From Acanthosepion esculentum (lineage: Eukaryota; Mollusca; Cephalopoda; Sepiida; Sepiidae), in the NCBI GenBank assembly GCA_964036315.1, contig OZ038510.1, positions 81,106,083 through 81,170,082 of the forward strand: a stretch of DNA of 64,000 nt. The letters are read 5' to 3'. Both the position numbers and the translations under genes were made by a program. The notes below the pieces were generated by a model. That model saw only the letters and a program-made list of their open reading frames with translations, was not told where the DNA came from and ran no database searches. Positions 1 to 11,073 of this stretch are shown piece by piece (the stretch's first letter is position 1; every line of letters starts with the position of its first letter).

Positions 1-92
1 TAATCTGCAAAAGAAATTAAATCCATGTGAAAAAGAAGAAAAAAAAGAAAGCTTTGATCTGTATTAGAAGTCCTTATACCGAAGAATTCACC

Positions 93-585
93 TTATTTAT
101 TGAATGACCCTCGTATATATATATATATATCGAAATGAGATAAAGAACAGACTGAATAAATTTCCACTGTTCGTAGCATATGATATCGGAATGGATAGAA
201 GTCTATCTTGTCGTGCGGCTGCTTTGAAAAGTACCTGAAAACCATACCACGGGTTGACCCAAGCCTTTTGAATGAAATTAGGTAGACGAAACTGTTGTGG
301 GCCGTCGACAGCTGGGCTAGCACGAAGACACAAGTCATCGTGGCCGAGGGCTTAAGCGAGCTGGCCTTGTTCAAATTGTTGATCACGCTAGATAACACGG
401 TCTCTCCTAGAAACTGTAACTAAGGTCTGCTTAGCATAGTTGCAGTATAAACCACAGGTGGGCTCTGTGGGTGTTGAACAAACACAAATGTGCCTGAGCG
501 AGCGTCTGCAATAGGGATTGGCTAGCCGCCCTAATAGACGGGTATCCTCGAATAGGATTGGCCATCTATATGAAATGGACAAAGT
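93..585. repeat. unclassified interspersed repeat with weak tRNA-like segment
   Basis: Moderately GC-rich block in AT-rich surroundings. Around 340-365 the sequence resembles the 5' half of a tRNA (a TGGCCGAGGGC stretch like an internal promoter A box), but no convincing B box follows at the expected distance. Two short ORFs on the minus strand match nothing I recognise and are probably incidental. It may be the body of a tRNA-derived SINE; that is inference. It runs directly into the foldback-type repeat at 560-760. Confidence 0.3.
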
Positions 586-760
586 CCGACAATTATTTTA
601 GAGATACAAATATTTAAATAAATGTTCTGTTACCAGTTCTATGAAAATTTCTCGGACATTCAGTCCGGTAAATGTTGTTTAATACTGTTTATTATAAACA
701 TTTGTATCTATACAAAGAACGTATAAACTTAATATATATATATGTATATGAAGAAATATA
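560..760. repeat. foldback-type repeat, shortened copy
   Basis: Contains both arms of the inverted-repeat element seen in full at 18470-18824 and 45961-46340: one arm at 575-625 (tacaaatatttaaataaatg), the other at 668-735 (taatactgtttattataaac, then tttgtatctat). The middle holds the shared stretch ctcggacattcag but the tRNA-like centre is missing. It ends in a short TA tract. Confidence 0.65.
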
Positions 761-824
761 ATCTTAGGGCATGCTATATTTATGGGACAAAATGCTCAAT
801 ATCAGAGATAGAGTGTCTGTAAAT

Positions 825-1733
825 ATAAAAGTGAACATATAAGTCAACACTTAGAGGTGACAGTCTGTTTCATGCTAGACGCAATCGTCAGGCCCCGTGT
901 GCTGTTATTTCTCTCGGCTATTTATATATATGGGTCAGTGGTGCATTGTGGATAGTCTATTTTGGTGGTTATTTTACCGGAAGTCGTTTTTTTATTTATT
1001 TATTTGGGTTAAATTATTTTGCTTGTCCTTATTTATTTTTATTTGTTATTTTTATTTCTTATTTTATATATTTTTTTAAAATTTTATTTTAATCGGTGTT
1101 TTTATTAACGTAGTAAAAATTGTTTATATCGCTTATTTAATAGTTTTGTTTTGGTTTGGGAAGATAATTAAAGCTATTTATTCAATTTCGGGGTTGATTG
1201 TTGTAGTTTATTCTAAATATTATTTTGGCGGGAGCAGTTTTTAATTTGTTTATTACTTAATGTATTTATTTGGATTGATTATCTTTATTTGTTTTTTCTA
1301 ACGGTTAATTTATCGGGATCGGTTTTTTAGTTTGTTTATATATTTATTTGGATGAAGTTAGAATAATTTATTTTACTGGTTTTTATTATTTGTTTATTAT
1401 ACTGCGTATTTTTATTTACTCTTTTCAGTTTTCGAATTTTTTTATCGTTATATAACACTTATAGCTATATTTTCGTCCGATTTTTAGTTTGATTTTTATA
1501 GTCTAACTAATATTTTGGCCATAATGGCTTGTTAATTTGTTTATTATTTACTTTATTTATTTGGGGGTCGTTGATTTTGCATTTTTATTTTTTATTTATT
1601 TATTCTATTTCCTTTATTCTAACGGGTGTGATTTGTTTGGGTTAATTCATTTTACTTATTTTATTGTCATTTTGTTTGTTTATTTGTTTATTTATTTTAT
1701 TTCATTTTTATTTTATTTATTTATTTATTTTTT
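825..1733 (-). mobile_element. Penelope-like element, probable 3' untranslated part
   Basis: T-rich on the plus strand and without a usable ORF. It lies directly downstream, in element orientation, of the GIY-YIG fragment at 1734-2242. Its left end (about 830-1130) recurs at 15990-16290, and the terminal 70 bases recur at 14833-14905 and 15992-16065. Position next to the coding fragment suggests it is the element's 3' region; that link is inference. Shared landmarks include a cagtggtgcattgtgg stretch and a tattaacgtagtaaaa stretch. Confidence 0.55.
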
Positions 1734-2745
1734 TCAGTTGTCGATTTTTAAGTAACGTACTAAAAATTTGTTTTCATGTCTGCATTTTGAGATGAGCTCG
1801 GATCTATTATTTAATAATTTATTTTGGTCTTGGAAGGTAATAATGGCTATTTTTCCCCCAAGCAAAGTTTGCAAGTTTTTGATTGGTTTTTGTAGGCTGA
1901 TGATCTTTACCTTATTTTCCAAGATATTTTTGGTGTGGTGTGCGTTTTGTTTTTAATTTCCCAGATATACTTAGAAAGCATTGTGCTGTTCGCATATTTA
2001 CTATTTGTGAAAGATGTTTTGTGTGCATAATTTCCTTGTTTCCAGTGTCATTCAGTTACTCCTATGTATGCTTTTTCTTCATTATCTGGTGATTTTATCG
2101 TGGCTTGGTATATTACGTTGTTTTGTAAACAATTACCGTTTAAGGGACATTCGTTCTTTATTCTGCAGTTGTACGTGAGTTTGATTTGTTCGTGTGGTTT
2201 GTTGATAATTTTCCTGTTGTGCTTTTTTATTATTTTTGCCATATTCTCGGTGAAACTATAGCTGATTTTTACTGTGTTTTTGTTGAATATTTTGTGTAGT
2301 GTGCTTGATTCCGGGAAGTGTTTGTGTAAGAGTTTGAATAATATTTTTCCTACGTTTGTTTTTACGATTTTACTGTACGGTGGGTTTAACCATATGATAT
2401 TTCTTTTCCTGTTGGCTTTTTTGTGTTCTGTGGTCAGTATGTGAGTTTTTCTGGGAATCCGCTATCTTTTAGGGCTGTTTCTTATTCTTTCGTAGCTTTG
2501 TTAAATATAGATTCATTGAAGGAATTGTCGGAAAGCCTGCGGTTAATCGATTTTGGTATCTGTTTGATTATAGAAGGCGGTTGGTTGGAAGATGTGTGTA
2601 TATAGAGTGGTTTATCATTGGGTTTTCTGTATGGTTTGTATGTGCCTTTTCTTAGGTTGAAGGTAACATCTAGAAAATCTACTTTAGCTTATGTTAGTTT
2701 TTATATCTATGTCGAATCCGTTATTTTTGAAAATCTTTATTATTG
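1734..2745 (-). pseudogene. Penelope-like retroelement, RT C-terminus plus GIY-YIG endonuclease, broken
   Basis: Minus-strand remains of a Penelope-like element polyprotein. Between 2745 and 2243 the translated frames carry the conserved end of the reverse transcriptase (an LDVTFNLRKGTYKPYRKPND stretch near 2680-2620, then a serine-rich linker). The segment 2242-2048 carries a cysteine-rich finger (CNCRIKNECPLNGNC) followed by a GIY-YIG core (VIYQAT ... AYIGVTE), the endonuclease used by this family for integration. The end of the domain, with a CRHENKF stretch, is in 1922-1734. Frames change several times and a stop follows YIGVTE, so no protein is made. The 5' part (most of the RT) is missing: the fragment stops at the TA tract starting at 2747. 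Family identity is secure from motif order. Confidence 0.85.

Positions 2746-2746
<1 letters not shown>

Positions 2747-2812
<66 letters not shown>
2747..2812. repeat. (TA)n microsatellite
   Basis: Uninterrupted TA dinucleotides, truncating the Penelope-like fragment on its 5' side. Confidence 0.98.
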
Positions 2813-2817
<5 letters not shown>

Positions 2818-3734
2818 CAGGTGTGCAGAAAAATAGGAAAGAACACGTTAGGTAGATAATCCGGTGTTCCTTATTATTTAGCTTTATTTTCAAAAAGACA
2901 GTGCTCCATACAGAAGTAGAGCTAAGTTCTAGAAAATAATAAATAGAACTAGAACTTGTAAAACATGGGATGACCCATGCCCTCTGTGCCTACACGAAAA
3001 ACTGCACATCATTAGATTTCTAAATAGTGAAAAGTTACTAAACCATAGACATGAGTTAACGGTGTTCTGTCGTCATCAAATGATTTTCGCATTAAATAAT
3101 TAATAAATAGATTTAAACAAATTAAGTCCATAGTTTAAAAGCCTTAAAAACTCAGCCCAATAATTATTGAGAAAAACCCTTTGATAAAAAAAAGAAAAAA
3201 AAAAGCCATGTAAATAAACAAATAAATAAACAGATCAAATAGATAATAATGAAACATAACCTTCTAGTCACTCAACGACTCGAGGCAAGATAGCTTATTC
3301 CCAAATTCTCGCTTGACAAGGAAGCGGGTCAGACACCTTAACTCTACATAACTTCAAAAATTATGTTAGGGGTCTCGGGTTGCTTGATATTAAGATGAAT
3401 TCTGGTTGGTTGATTTTGTTAGAGGGCCTCGAAAATTTGAACCAATCAACACTCAACTTAATTTGTGACTAATATAGCAACATCATATTAAATTTCATAT
3501 ATAATTTAATGCCGTTTTACATTTCTTCAGCTCTCCAATCAGTTCACTTCCCTTGGAAAATTTGTTTGGCAAAAGATTCCATAACTACAAGGGATAAATG
3601 CAGAATTCTCTAGCAAATATAACAGCGCATTTGCGTGTATTTTTAAAAATCACCGCAACAGAATTCAGATTTTGTCGCAGTTAAAATAAATTTATCTTCA
3701 CAATTTATTCCTGAAAATGATCTTAGAAAACCTC

Positions 3735-3738
<4 letters not shown>
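2813..3738. other. no gene seen; half of a diverged direct repeat
   Basis: AT-rich, no long ORF. The stretch 3285-3370 (cccaaattctcgcttgacaa and following) is homologous to 3930-4020, so a repeat lies on both sides of the TA tract at 3739. Nothing else recognisable. Confidence 0.5.

Positions 3739-3784
<46 letters not shown>
3739..3784. repeat. (TA)n microsatellite
   Basis: Pure TA run. Confidence 0.97.
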
Positions 3785-3786
<2 letters not shown>

Positions 3787-4030
3787 ATAATATTAGTGGT
3801 CAGTATATTTTTCCGAAGGTGGCTGATATGTGAATACAAATTAACTCTGATGACCCTTATCAAAATGGTCGCTCCAGCCGTTTCCATAGTAATTAATTTT
3901 ATGCCTATAAAGATGAGTAAATTTCACGATTGGTTATTCCTAAATTTTCGCTTAAGGATGAAACAGGGCTTGATACTTTAATTCAATTTAATTTCAATAA
4001 TCATATTGTGGTTTTTGTCTCTTGTTTTTC

Positions 4031-5084
4031 TAACCACTTTCGCCCCAGCCCCTGAACCTCCGACGTCTTACTCTCTGAGTTGAGGTGTCTACTCGGTCTG
4101 AAATTAAGGGAGTGACCGTTGGTCCACTGAGCATCCGTAGATCATTCGACCGGTCCACTGGTTTACTCCTGCTTCCTGCCCACGTTGTGCTTGGTTTGAT
4201 CCAGAAAGCAGAAGGGATGTTCATCCTTTCACGGTCGACTGAAGATGTAGACACTGCTGGAGAGTCTGCGGTAAGAAATTTAGAATTCACCCCAAAAAAT
4301 ATATATCTGCAGTAAGCCGAACAAACAACTATTCAATGGTTGAATTGTTAATGTCTTTTATATAGCATAAAAGAATAATATAGAAAAGAAACGGGTTACA
4401 GAAATGAAAATAATTGACGTAAAAACTCATACACTGGATACTAGACGGAGAGAGAGAGAGAAAGAGAGAGAGAGAGTGGGTTGTGATTAGCTTGTTCTGA
4501 AATCGCCTCAGAACGATATGCGTCTCTAAATTATTGTAGCTTGTTCGACGTTTCTGTTTCCAGTGGTAGTAATAATGGTAGCAGTAGTAGTTTTAGACGT
4601 TGGAGGAGTAATTCGCTTCTTCGTACGTATATCAATAAAATATGTAAGCGGGCGCCTGGCTCCAACCTCTGACGTCATTCCCAATCTCCGACCTCTCTCT
4701 CCAATTCGACTGTACTCGACCGCAGACCAGCCAACCACTCTGTCAACAGATTTCTGTGCGCGTTTATATTGATAACCTGAATGATCACAAATCGACCCTT
4801 GGTCCACACCCGATAATCATGAGTGTCGCTGTCATCCCAAAACCATGGGAATTTCAAAAGTCCTTTCTTGCTTACTCAGCCCTATTTATAATTTTAACCG
4901 ACAAATGTTATTTCGCTCATTTCATTGTCTTTTCTAATGACCCAATTCCAAATGGGCGAGATCAGGTTTACATCAGTAAACAAAATTGTTCTGATCTAAT
5001 TTCGCTGTTCAAATCTACTCCAATTTCAATAAAAAAAAATATATATATGTGTGTTTGTGTGTTTCCCAAACTCTTTCTGTCACA
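4031..5084 (-). repeat. 3' LTR of the 4.0-11.7 kb element
   Basis: Aligns along its whole length with 10617-11688. On the minus strand it starts TGTGACAGAAAG immediately after a purine-rich tract (5085-5099, read GGGTAGAGGAGGAAA), the expected polypurine primer. It contains a GA run at 4444-4477 and a TATA-like TATAAATAGG at 4890-4881 on the minus strand. The other end, reading GTGGTTA on the minus strand, does not show the usual CA, so that boundary is approximate. Confidence 0.88.
4881..4890 (-). promoter_or_regulatory. TATA-like box in the 3' LTR
   Basis: TATAAATAGG on the minus strand, conserved at the same place in the other LTR (11489-11498). A promoter role is inferred from LTR biology. 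Confidence 0.5.
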
Positions 5085-5099
5085 TTTCCTCCTCTACCC
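5085..5099 (-). other. polypurine tract
   Basis: GGGTAGAGGAGGAAA on the minus strand, directly before the LTR start. This is where plus-strand DNA synthesis is primed in LTR elements. Confidence 0.65.
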
Positions 5100-5580
5100 A
5101 TATGTCATTTACTAGTTAATGACACACGAGCTTTCCTATCAGCAAAATATGAGAAAACCCAGTCCAACATGCTTCTGACTAGGGTCTACTTAAACATACG
5201 TCTCTTCCGGCATGCAAAGGTAGAGTCCTCAGTTCTTTTTAGGGCTCATTATGCCCACTTACATTTTCATTGTCCTTACGATACATATGTACATGCAACT
5301 TCCGGTTAAAGTTCACTGTTGTGGTGTTCTTGTGCAGTAGAACCTTTTCACATAGTTCACTAGTTCAAATGTTCTTTCCTCCCTTTTTTTTCAATTATTG
5401 GAGTTCGCAACACTCCTTACTAATTATTTCAGTCTCATTACAGAAAAAAAAAATTAAAATTTCGATTTATTTCGTAAACCTGTCCTTCCGATTTTGTCTC
5501 GCCTTCACAACAGGCTTTGTCGAATCTTTTGTTGGTTCAGGTCCTTCCACGACAATCTTCTTCAATATCAGTTAGGGTCC

Positions 5581-7405
5581 CTATGCACTCGGGTCGGATC
5601 TACCTGCACTAACTGGAATTCCTCTTTCACTCATGCACTCCCGTGCCAGTCTATTCTGCCCAGTCGACAACACCGCACGCCTCTTCAACCAGCACCAAAC
5701 CAGCAAGGCCACGACTATCATTAGTATAATTCCCACAACAGTCGGCCAGGTTATTATAGCAATCAAATTCTCTTTCAGCCCGAATTCGGCGCACCTATCT
5801 TATCTAACTCCGACTTCAGTCGTCCAAGATTAATCTTATCGATTGGCTTTAACAACGCCGGCATCTTTTCTAGCGACATCTTAGGAATCTCTCTTACAAT
5901 GGGTTCCCACAATCCCGTCCATCCACTGGCATTCGTTCCTACCAGCATTAACAAAGGCTCATTCTTTTCAAACTTCTCTTCTGCTTAGTAGTAGGGGGGA
6001 TAAAGGGATAGATGGACCATGAGCTCCACAACCAATGGGTAGCTCTACAAAAAACAAAGGGGGAGTAACTCTAATCGTAGTGGTGGGCTTCCCTTCACAC
6101 ACCTTAGATAATTCGATCTCTTCTTGTGTGGCCACCGCCCAAATTCCGCCAGAGACACTGATTGCTTTAGGTAACATTACACTAGCCAACACCTCTACCT
6201 GACAATGATCTCTAATTCCCTTCTTATTTTTCTTAAATAAATCCAGTACACACAGATTGTGACTACCTGTCACTTAAATTGGACTTACAGACCCACAGGA
6301 ACCAAAGGCATCATTCTTGCATTTTTCTGCTTCTCCCTTTGTTAATAGCATAAACTCTGTCCTGGCTGGGTTTAGGGCAATAAATTCTGTCTCTAGCTTG
6401 TACCTAGCCACCGCTCCTATCTTCAGCCTTAGTTTTGGATAGGGAAGGGGAAGATTCATCACCTGATAAATTCCAAAGGTACTATCTCTGTCCAGTAATA
6501 GAACCGGCACTAGCCCTAGCAATTTGTCATCTTCCAAAAATACCTCCATAACTGCTGGGTGGGGTCTATAGGTAATCTAAGGTGAAGGGGTAGTTTGGCT
6601 TGTATCTCCAGTAGTACTTCCCTTAATCGTTCCGGAGTTATTATACTCGGAGACTGGTGTCCCAGCGACAGCATGTCTAATTGTGCTCTCACATGCTCTA
6701 ACAACACCGTTAAAGAGTGACTTGTTTGACGTACCTTACTCATTATAGCTAATAATTGAAAATACCTTTGCAAAATCCCCTCTAATTTCTGTAATTCGGT
6801 TGTTACAGACGTGGTTACATTTATCACTTCCTTTCTGTAGGTGAGAAATCAACCAATTGATAATCCCTCTATTCTTAGCCAATTCCAGCCTAGTAACATT
6901 GAGTATAGATACGCTCTCTTTAACCGACTGAGCCATTGCTTGTTGTCTCTGTTCTACCGCCTCTAATTTCCTCTTAATTACTCTCACTTCGCCTTCGGAG
7001 ACTGTACCAAACAACACGCTTAATGCCTTTCCCATTATAGGTAATACTGCCCTCTTTTGCCTGGTCCATAACAACTTTATTCCTTTCAAATAGTAACTCA
7101 TATCCTTCCATTGTCTCTCAAGTATTAGGGATTCCTGAGCTAAGGGGTGTAATATACGGTGGTATTCCGGAGTCTGTAAATATAGTTTCCGGCGACTTGG
7201 GTTCTGGCTGTATCTAGTTTGTCCACTTCGATCTTCAACTGACCCAGTAAGTTCTCATACGGCTGCAGGCCTATCACCAAAGTTAGCTATGTTGATCTAG
7301 TTATAACACTTCGCTAGTCTTCTTAAATACAGTATTCTCACTGTGTTCCCAGGTATTAGCTACCACAACTAGCATCGTCAGTACCACGAGCCTCCTCTCG
7401 TCCAT
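5581..7405 (-). pseudogene. env: F-type envelope-like glycoprotein (env), broken
   Basis: Envelope gene of the LTR element, in at least five frame pieces (7405-7300 region, 7101-6736, 6827-6516, 6549-6274, 6273-5968, 5766-5581). It opens at an ATG at 7405 with a hydrophobic signal-peptide-like stretch (LVVLTMLVVVA). In the piece starting 7101, residues 14-17 are RQKR, a furin-type site, followed by a hydrophobic fusion-peptide-like run and LFGTVSEGE, then a SILNVT sequon. This layout is that of the F-type fusion proteins shared by baculoviruses and insect errantiviruses. The last piece holds a hydrophobic anchor (WPTVVGIILMIVVALLVWC) and a short basic tail. Frameshifts and stops mean no full protein is possible. 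Assignment to the F-type class rests on motif order, without a profile search. Confidence 0.72.
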
Positions 7406-7623
7406 GTCTGCAAGCAGATGGAGAGAATAATTCGTCTTACTCAATCATTCTCTTATTGTTTTTAGCGGGTGGTTACATCTTACATACCTCAAGCACCGAC
7501 CCACACCACCACCAGCACCGTGCATGCATGGGGCCCGTCCACACAGTTCACCAGCACCGATGATAAATGCACAGTTAGTCCCAGACCGTCACTCGTTCAC
7601 CACAGCCATTGTACTTGTTTCCC
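7406..7623 (-). other. spacer between integrase and envelope
   Basis: About 220 bases with no recognisable ORF between the end of the integrase piece and the envelope ATG. Confidence 0.5.
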
Positions 7624-9082
7624 TTAATCCTTGGGTTCGGGCAGCACTGCTCCCCTCAATCGCCGTTTTAGTGGTAATTCATCATTTACACTAGGTGCTT
7701 TTTCAGCCCGCAATCTACTCTGCAATTGAGCTAACGGAATTTCATCCTCTTCTTCCCATTCACTCAGTTCTTCTTCCCTAAGGTTAGGCTCAATCCCTGC
7801 TTCCTCAGAATGTCCCGCTGGGGTCCGATTTACCTCCCTCAGCCTTCGAAGGGTAGTTGGGCTAATTTCAATCTCCTCACTCCCTTCACTTTCACTCTCA
7901 GTCTCTAACCCTTCAGGTTCTACCAACGTAGTTCTCCACAGCCTTTTCTGTTGAGTTTTTGTTTCGGCTCCTTTCCATTCTCCTATTTCAGCTAGCTTTA
8001 TATCATTCGCATGCACTCTCTTTTCCTGTCCGGTCAATTGGTCCCAGATCACGAAGGAAACCGGACCCGTCTGCTCCACGATCCTATAGTATGGACTCCA
8101 TCTCTGGTCCAATTTATATTCTCTCCAGTGTATTTTATAATACACTGGATCACCTATCTGGAAGGAAACTTCTCTATTTTTATTTGCCCTATCGTTTCGC
8201 CTTTTCTGGGGTCTTCGAATCCTCCTCCTCACCTACGTAAAAATGTTATGCTGTTGTTCTAAAACTATTTGGTCATGATCCTCTCCTAAATACTTCCTCC
8301 TAGGTCGTAACAGATTGTCTATAGGTAAGACTACATCCCTGTCATATATCAAGTAATAAGGGGAAAATTTTGTCGTCTCGTACATTGAGAATCTCACAGC
8401 TGCTAATGCTTGGGTCACGAATAAATCCCAATTTTCCCTATTATCCTCTGTTAGTTTAGCTAACACATCAGCAAGGGTCTTATGAAATCTATCTACCTTA
8501 GCATTACCTTGTGGGTGATATGGAGAGGTGGTTATGTGCTCTATGTTTAATTCTCCCAACGTCTCTCATAATCTGATTCACATTCTCCGATCCATTATTG
8601 GTAACCAACTGTTCGAGGGCCCCATACCTAGGGAGTATTTCGTCCAGTATTATATCTGACACCGTTCGTGTCTTCTTATCCGGTATGGCATATGCCTCAG
8701 GCCAATTCGTCAGCCAGTCCACAAAACTCAGTATGTAAAGGTTACCTCTATGTATTTCCCAATAGGGTCCGGAAATATCCATGCTTTCTTTCGGAAACGA
8801 GTAATTCGGAACATCCATTTCTAATACTGGGGTAACCCTACTCCTCCGACTCTGTATTTGGCATGTTACGCATTTTTTTACATGGTTCACAACATCATTA
8901 AACAACTTAGGCCAGTAGTAATTTCTCATTATTAATCCATACGTCTTATCAATTCCCAGGTGTCCTAACCTCCTATGGCACTGGTCTAGAATTTCAGCTC
9001 TCCACTTCTCAGGTATCACCATTTTTAAACTTACTTCCTCATCTCTTCCTGAAAGGTAATACAACACTCCATCGTGCACCAT
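7624..9082 (-). pseudogene. pol (integrase part): Ty3/Gypsy-type integrase, broken
   Basis: Integrase of the LTR element in three pieces. Piece 9082-8504 has the zinc-binding HHCC module (H36, H41, C71, C74) and the start of the catalytic core; D102 lies in MDISGPYWEI, the first catalytic position. The second position reads N in LVTNNGSEN where an aspartate is expected. The frame shifts near 8560; piece 8559-8233 has YHPQGNAKVDRF, where the third position is D where E is usual. An in-frame TAG at 8235-8233 interrupts before piece 8232-7624, whose residues 27-62 form a GPY/F-type C-terminal module (GDPVYYKIHW ... WSPYYRI), followed by an acidic tail. The enzyme would insert element cDNA; this copy cannot, both from breaks and altered active-site residues. 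Confidence 0.85.
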
Positions 9083-9350
9083 ATATTTGAAGATACGCCC
9101 TGCCTCTACCCTGGACCTGATAGTTGCTATCTCGCTATCCTCTTGGCTTTGCCTAATAATCTCTCTTCAGTGGGGGTCGGAAACAATCTCCGTTTCTCCT
9201 TCAACGCCTGTGAATTGATCACATTAATTTGCACTGGGGCCACCCTGCCTCTTACTTTTTCACCGGTGACCCATCGGCGTTTCCCGGACACTTTTCCTTC
9301 TCGGTGGGGGGCACCAGCGTATTAACTCGCTTTATCCCCAGTTTACGGTC
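9083..9350 (-). pseudogene. deletion junction: remnant upstream of integrase, PR/RT/RH lost
   Basis: On the minus strand 9240-9130 reads a short peptide containing INVINSQALKEK, the kind of linker that lies between RNase H and integrase in Gypsy-like polyproteins. It follows the gag zinc knuckle within about 120 bases. The intervening protease, reverse transcriptase and RNase H (normally around 2 kb) are absent. Confidence 0.6.
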
Positions 9351-10255
9351 TCCCTCTGCCGTACACCACCGAGCCTTGTGCCCGAACTCGCCACAAATCG
9401 TGCAGTTCAGGCCCAAAGACCTTGGGTCGCTTCCATAGTTTTTCGGACGGTCGAGGGCCCGATGTCCACCATACTTGTAAGTCTAGCACACCAGCCCATA
9501 TCGGCCCGGTGTGGGCTTGTGAAACCCAAAACGCAGATCCCGGGCTCTCCTATTGGGAACTGCCTCAGCTTCCCAGTCCTCTTCCACCTCTTCTTTCGGG
9601 TCCCGTATCTGGATCCGCTTCCGATCCTTCTTTTTCATCATTACTTTGGCCCCTCGGGAGTTCCTACCTACACCCCATCTTATTCTATCCCAGAGTCGTT
9701 CGCTGGTCCGAGCCGCCTCTATGGCTGCGGCCAGGCTAACCGGTCCTCCCTTCAGAACATCGCCCCTCAGGTCCCGGTCGCTCAGTGCGTCTACATACAC
9801 ATCTGCCAACAAGGCCTGAATAGGACCACTGTCCCGAGTCGCCAACTCCGAAAAAGCTAACGCCGCTAGCCCCACGATTTTTCCCCCAATTCCTCATTAG
9901 TCTTTCCTTCTTGCTGCTGCAGCCGGAATAATTTCCTAACCGCCTCAATGGCTATACGCTCACTTGCGTATTGCCGCACCAGAGCGGATTTAAGCTCGGT
10001 CCACGTCATGGCCGGGTTTTCTCTGTACCACCCCCTATAAACGGCGTCGTAAGCTAGGAGCACCATTTCTTGGTCCGAGAGGCCACAGATCACCTGCTTC
10101 TTCTGAATGGACAGAATCTATTCGTGCAGGTCCGCAGGGTTTTCTTTATAAGTAGGTAGCTTCATGCAACCTATCAGCCTCCTGAAACCCATCGATATTT
10201 CGGGGACTTCCAGGTCCCCAAGTTCATCTGTGGCGTCGGATCCTGCTACGCTCAT
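9351..10255 (-). pseudogene. gag: gag-like capsid/nucleocapsid, broken
   Basis: Structural gene of the LTR element. The likely start is the ATG at 10255 (MSVAGSDATDELGD), with an in-frame TAG at 10120-10118, 45 codons in. The same frame continues through 10093-9866 with capsid-like text (WYRENPAMTWTELKSALVRQ). The frame shifts near 9870 into 9875-9483, which is basic towards its end. A CCHC zinc knuckle, CTICGEFGHKARWC (C-x2-C-x4-H-x4-C), lies at 9404-9363 in another frame. No complete Gag is encoded. The zinc knuckle and position next to the 5' LTR make the identification firm; start choice is inferred. Confidence 0.75.
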
Positions 10256-10598
10256 CCTAGCGTCTTCTCAACTACCACTTTCAACGACAGAACGAAAGGA
10301 AAAATACTTAACACGGTGGTGGTGCTTCAACTGCGTACAACGTCGACAAAAACAAGATCAACCATATTACTGGCAGATCTAAGTGCAATGAGTGACTTAC
10401 CTGAGGTCCGCCGCTCCGTGTTTTGTTTCTCTTTCCTCCTTCTTTTGCTTCCTTCTCTTTTCCACCTTATGTCCCTTTTAGACCAATATAGTCCGAAGAC
10501 TAGAGTCCTTTCTGGTCTTACTTGATCCCGATTGGACAACACAAATGCAACATTCTATCCTCTTTTCGACGGCCGTGGTAATTACCACGGGTCTATCC
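10256..10598 (-). other. untranslated leader of the LTR element
   Basis: Lies between the primer-binding region and the gag ATG. Short ORFs in it match nothing I recognise. Confidence 0.5.
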
Positions 10599-10613
10599 TG
10601 GTCACGGCAACCA
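10599..10613 (-). other. candidate primer-binding site
   Basis: Minus strand reads TGGTTGCCGTGACC three or four bases inside the 5' LTR. A primer-binding site should start TGG. It resembles the complement of a tRNA-His 3' end apart from one extra base; the tRNA assignment is tentative. Confidence 0.45.
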
Positions 10614-10616
10614 GTT

Positions 10617-11038
10617 TAACCACTTTCGCCCCAGCCCCTGAACCTCCGACGTCTTACTCTCTGAGTTGAGGTGTCTACTCGGTCTTAACCGAAATTAAAG
10701 GAGTGACCGTGTGTCACCTTAGCATCCGTAGATCATTCGACCGGTCCACTGGTTTAATCCTACTTCCTGCCCACGTTGTGCTTGGTTTGATCCAGAAAGC
10801 AGAAGTGATGTTCATCCTTTCACGGTCGACTGAAGATGTAGACACGGCTGGAGAGTCTGCGCTAAGAAATTTAGAATGCACCCCCAAAAAGTATATATCT
10901 GCAGTAAGCCGAACAAACAATTATTCAATGGTTGAATTGTTAATGTCTTTTATAGAGCAGAAAAGAATAGTATAGAAAAGAAACGGGTTACAGAAATGAA
11001 AATAACTGACGTAAAAACTCATACACTGGATACTAGAC

Positions 11039-11073
<35 letters not shown>

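Noticed and set aside
4563..5115. Plus-strand ORFs inside the LTR, also seen at 11171-11383
   Set aside because: Short, not recognisable, and conserved between copies only because the LTRs are recent duplicates.
5968..7101. Host membrane protein gene
   Set aside because: Its place between integrase and the 3' LTR and the F-type motif order identify it as the element's envelope remains.
9074..9860. Plus-strand ORFs of 83-160 codons over gag
   Set aside because: Shadows of the minus-strand gag remains, which carry the zinc knuckle.
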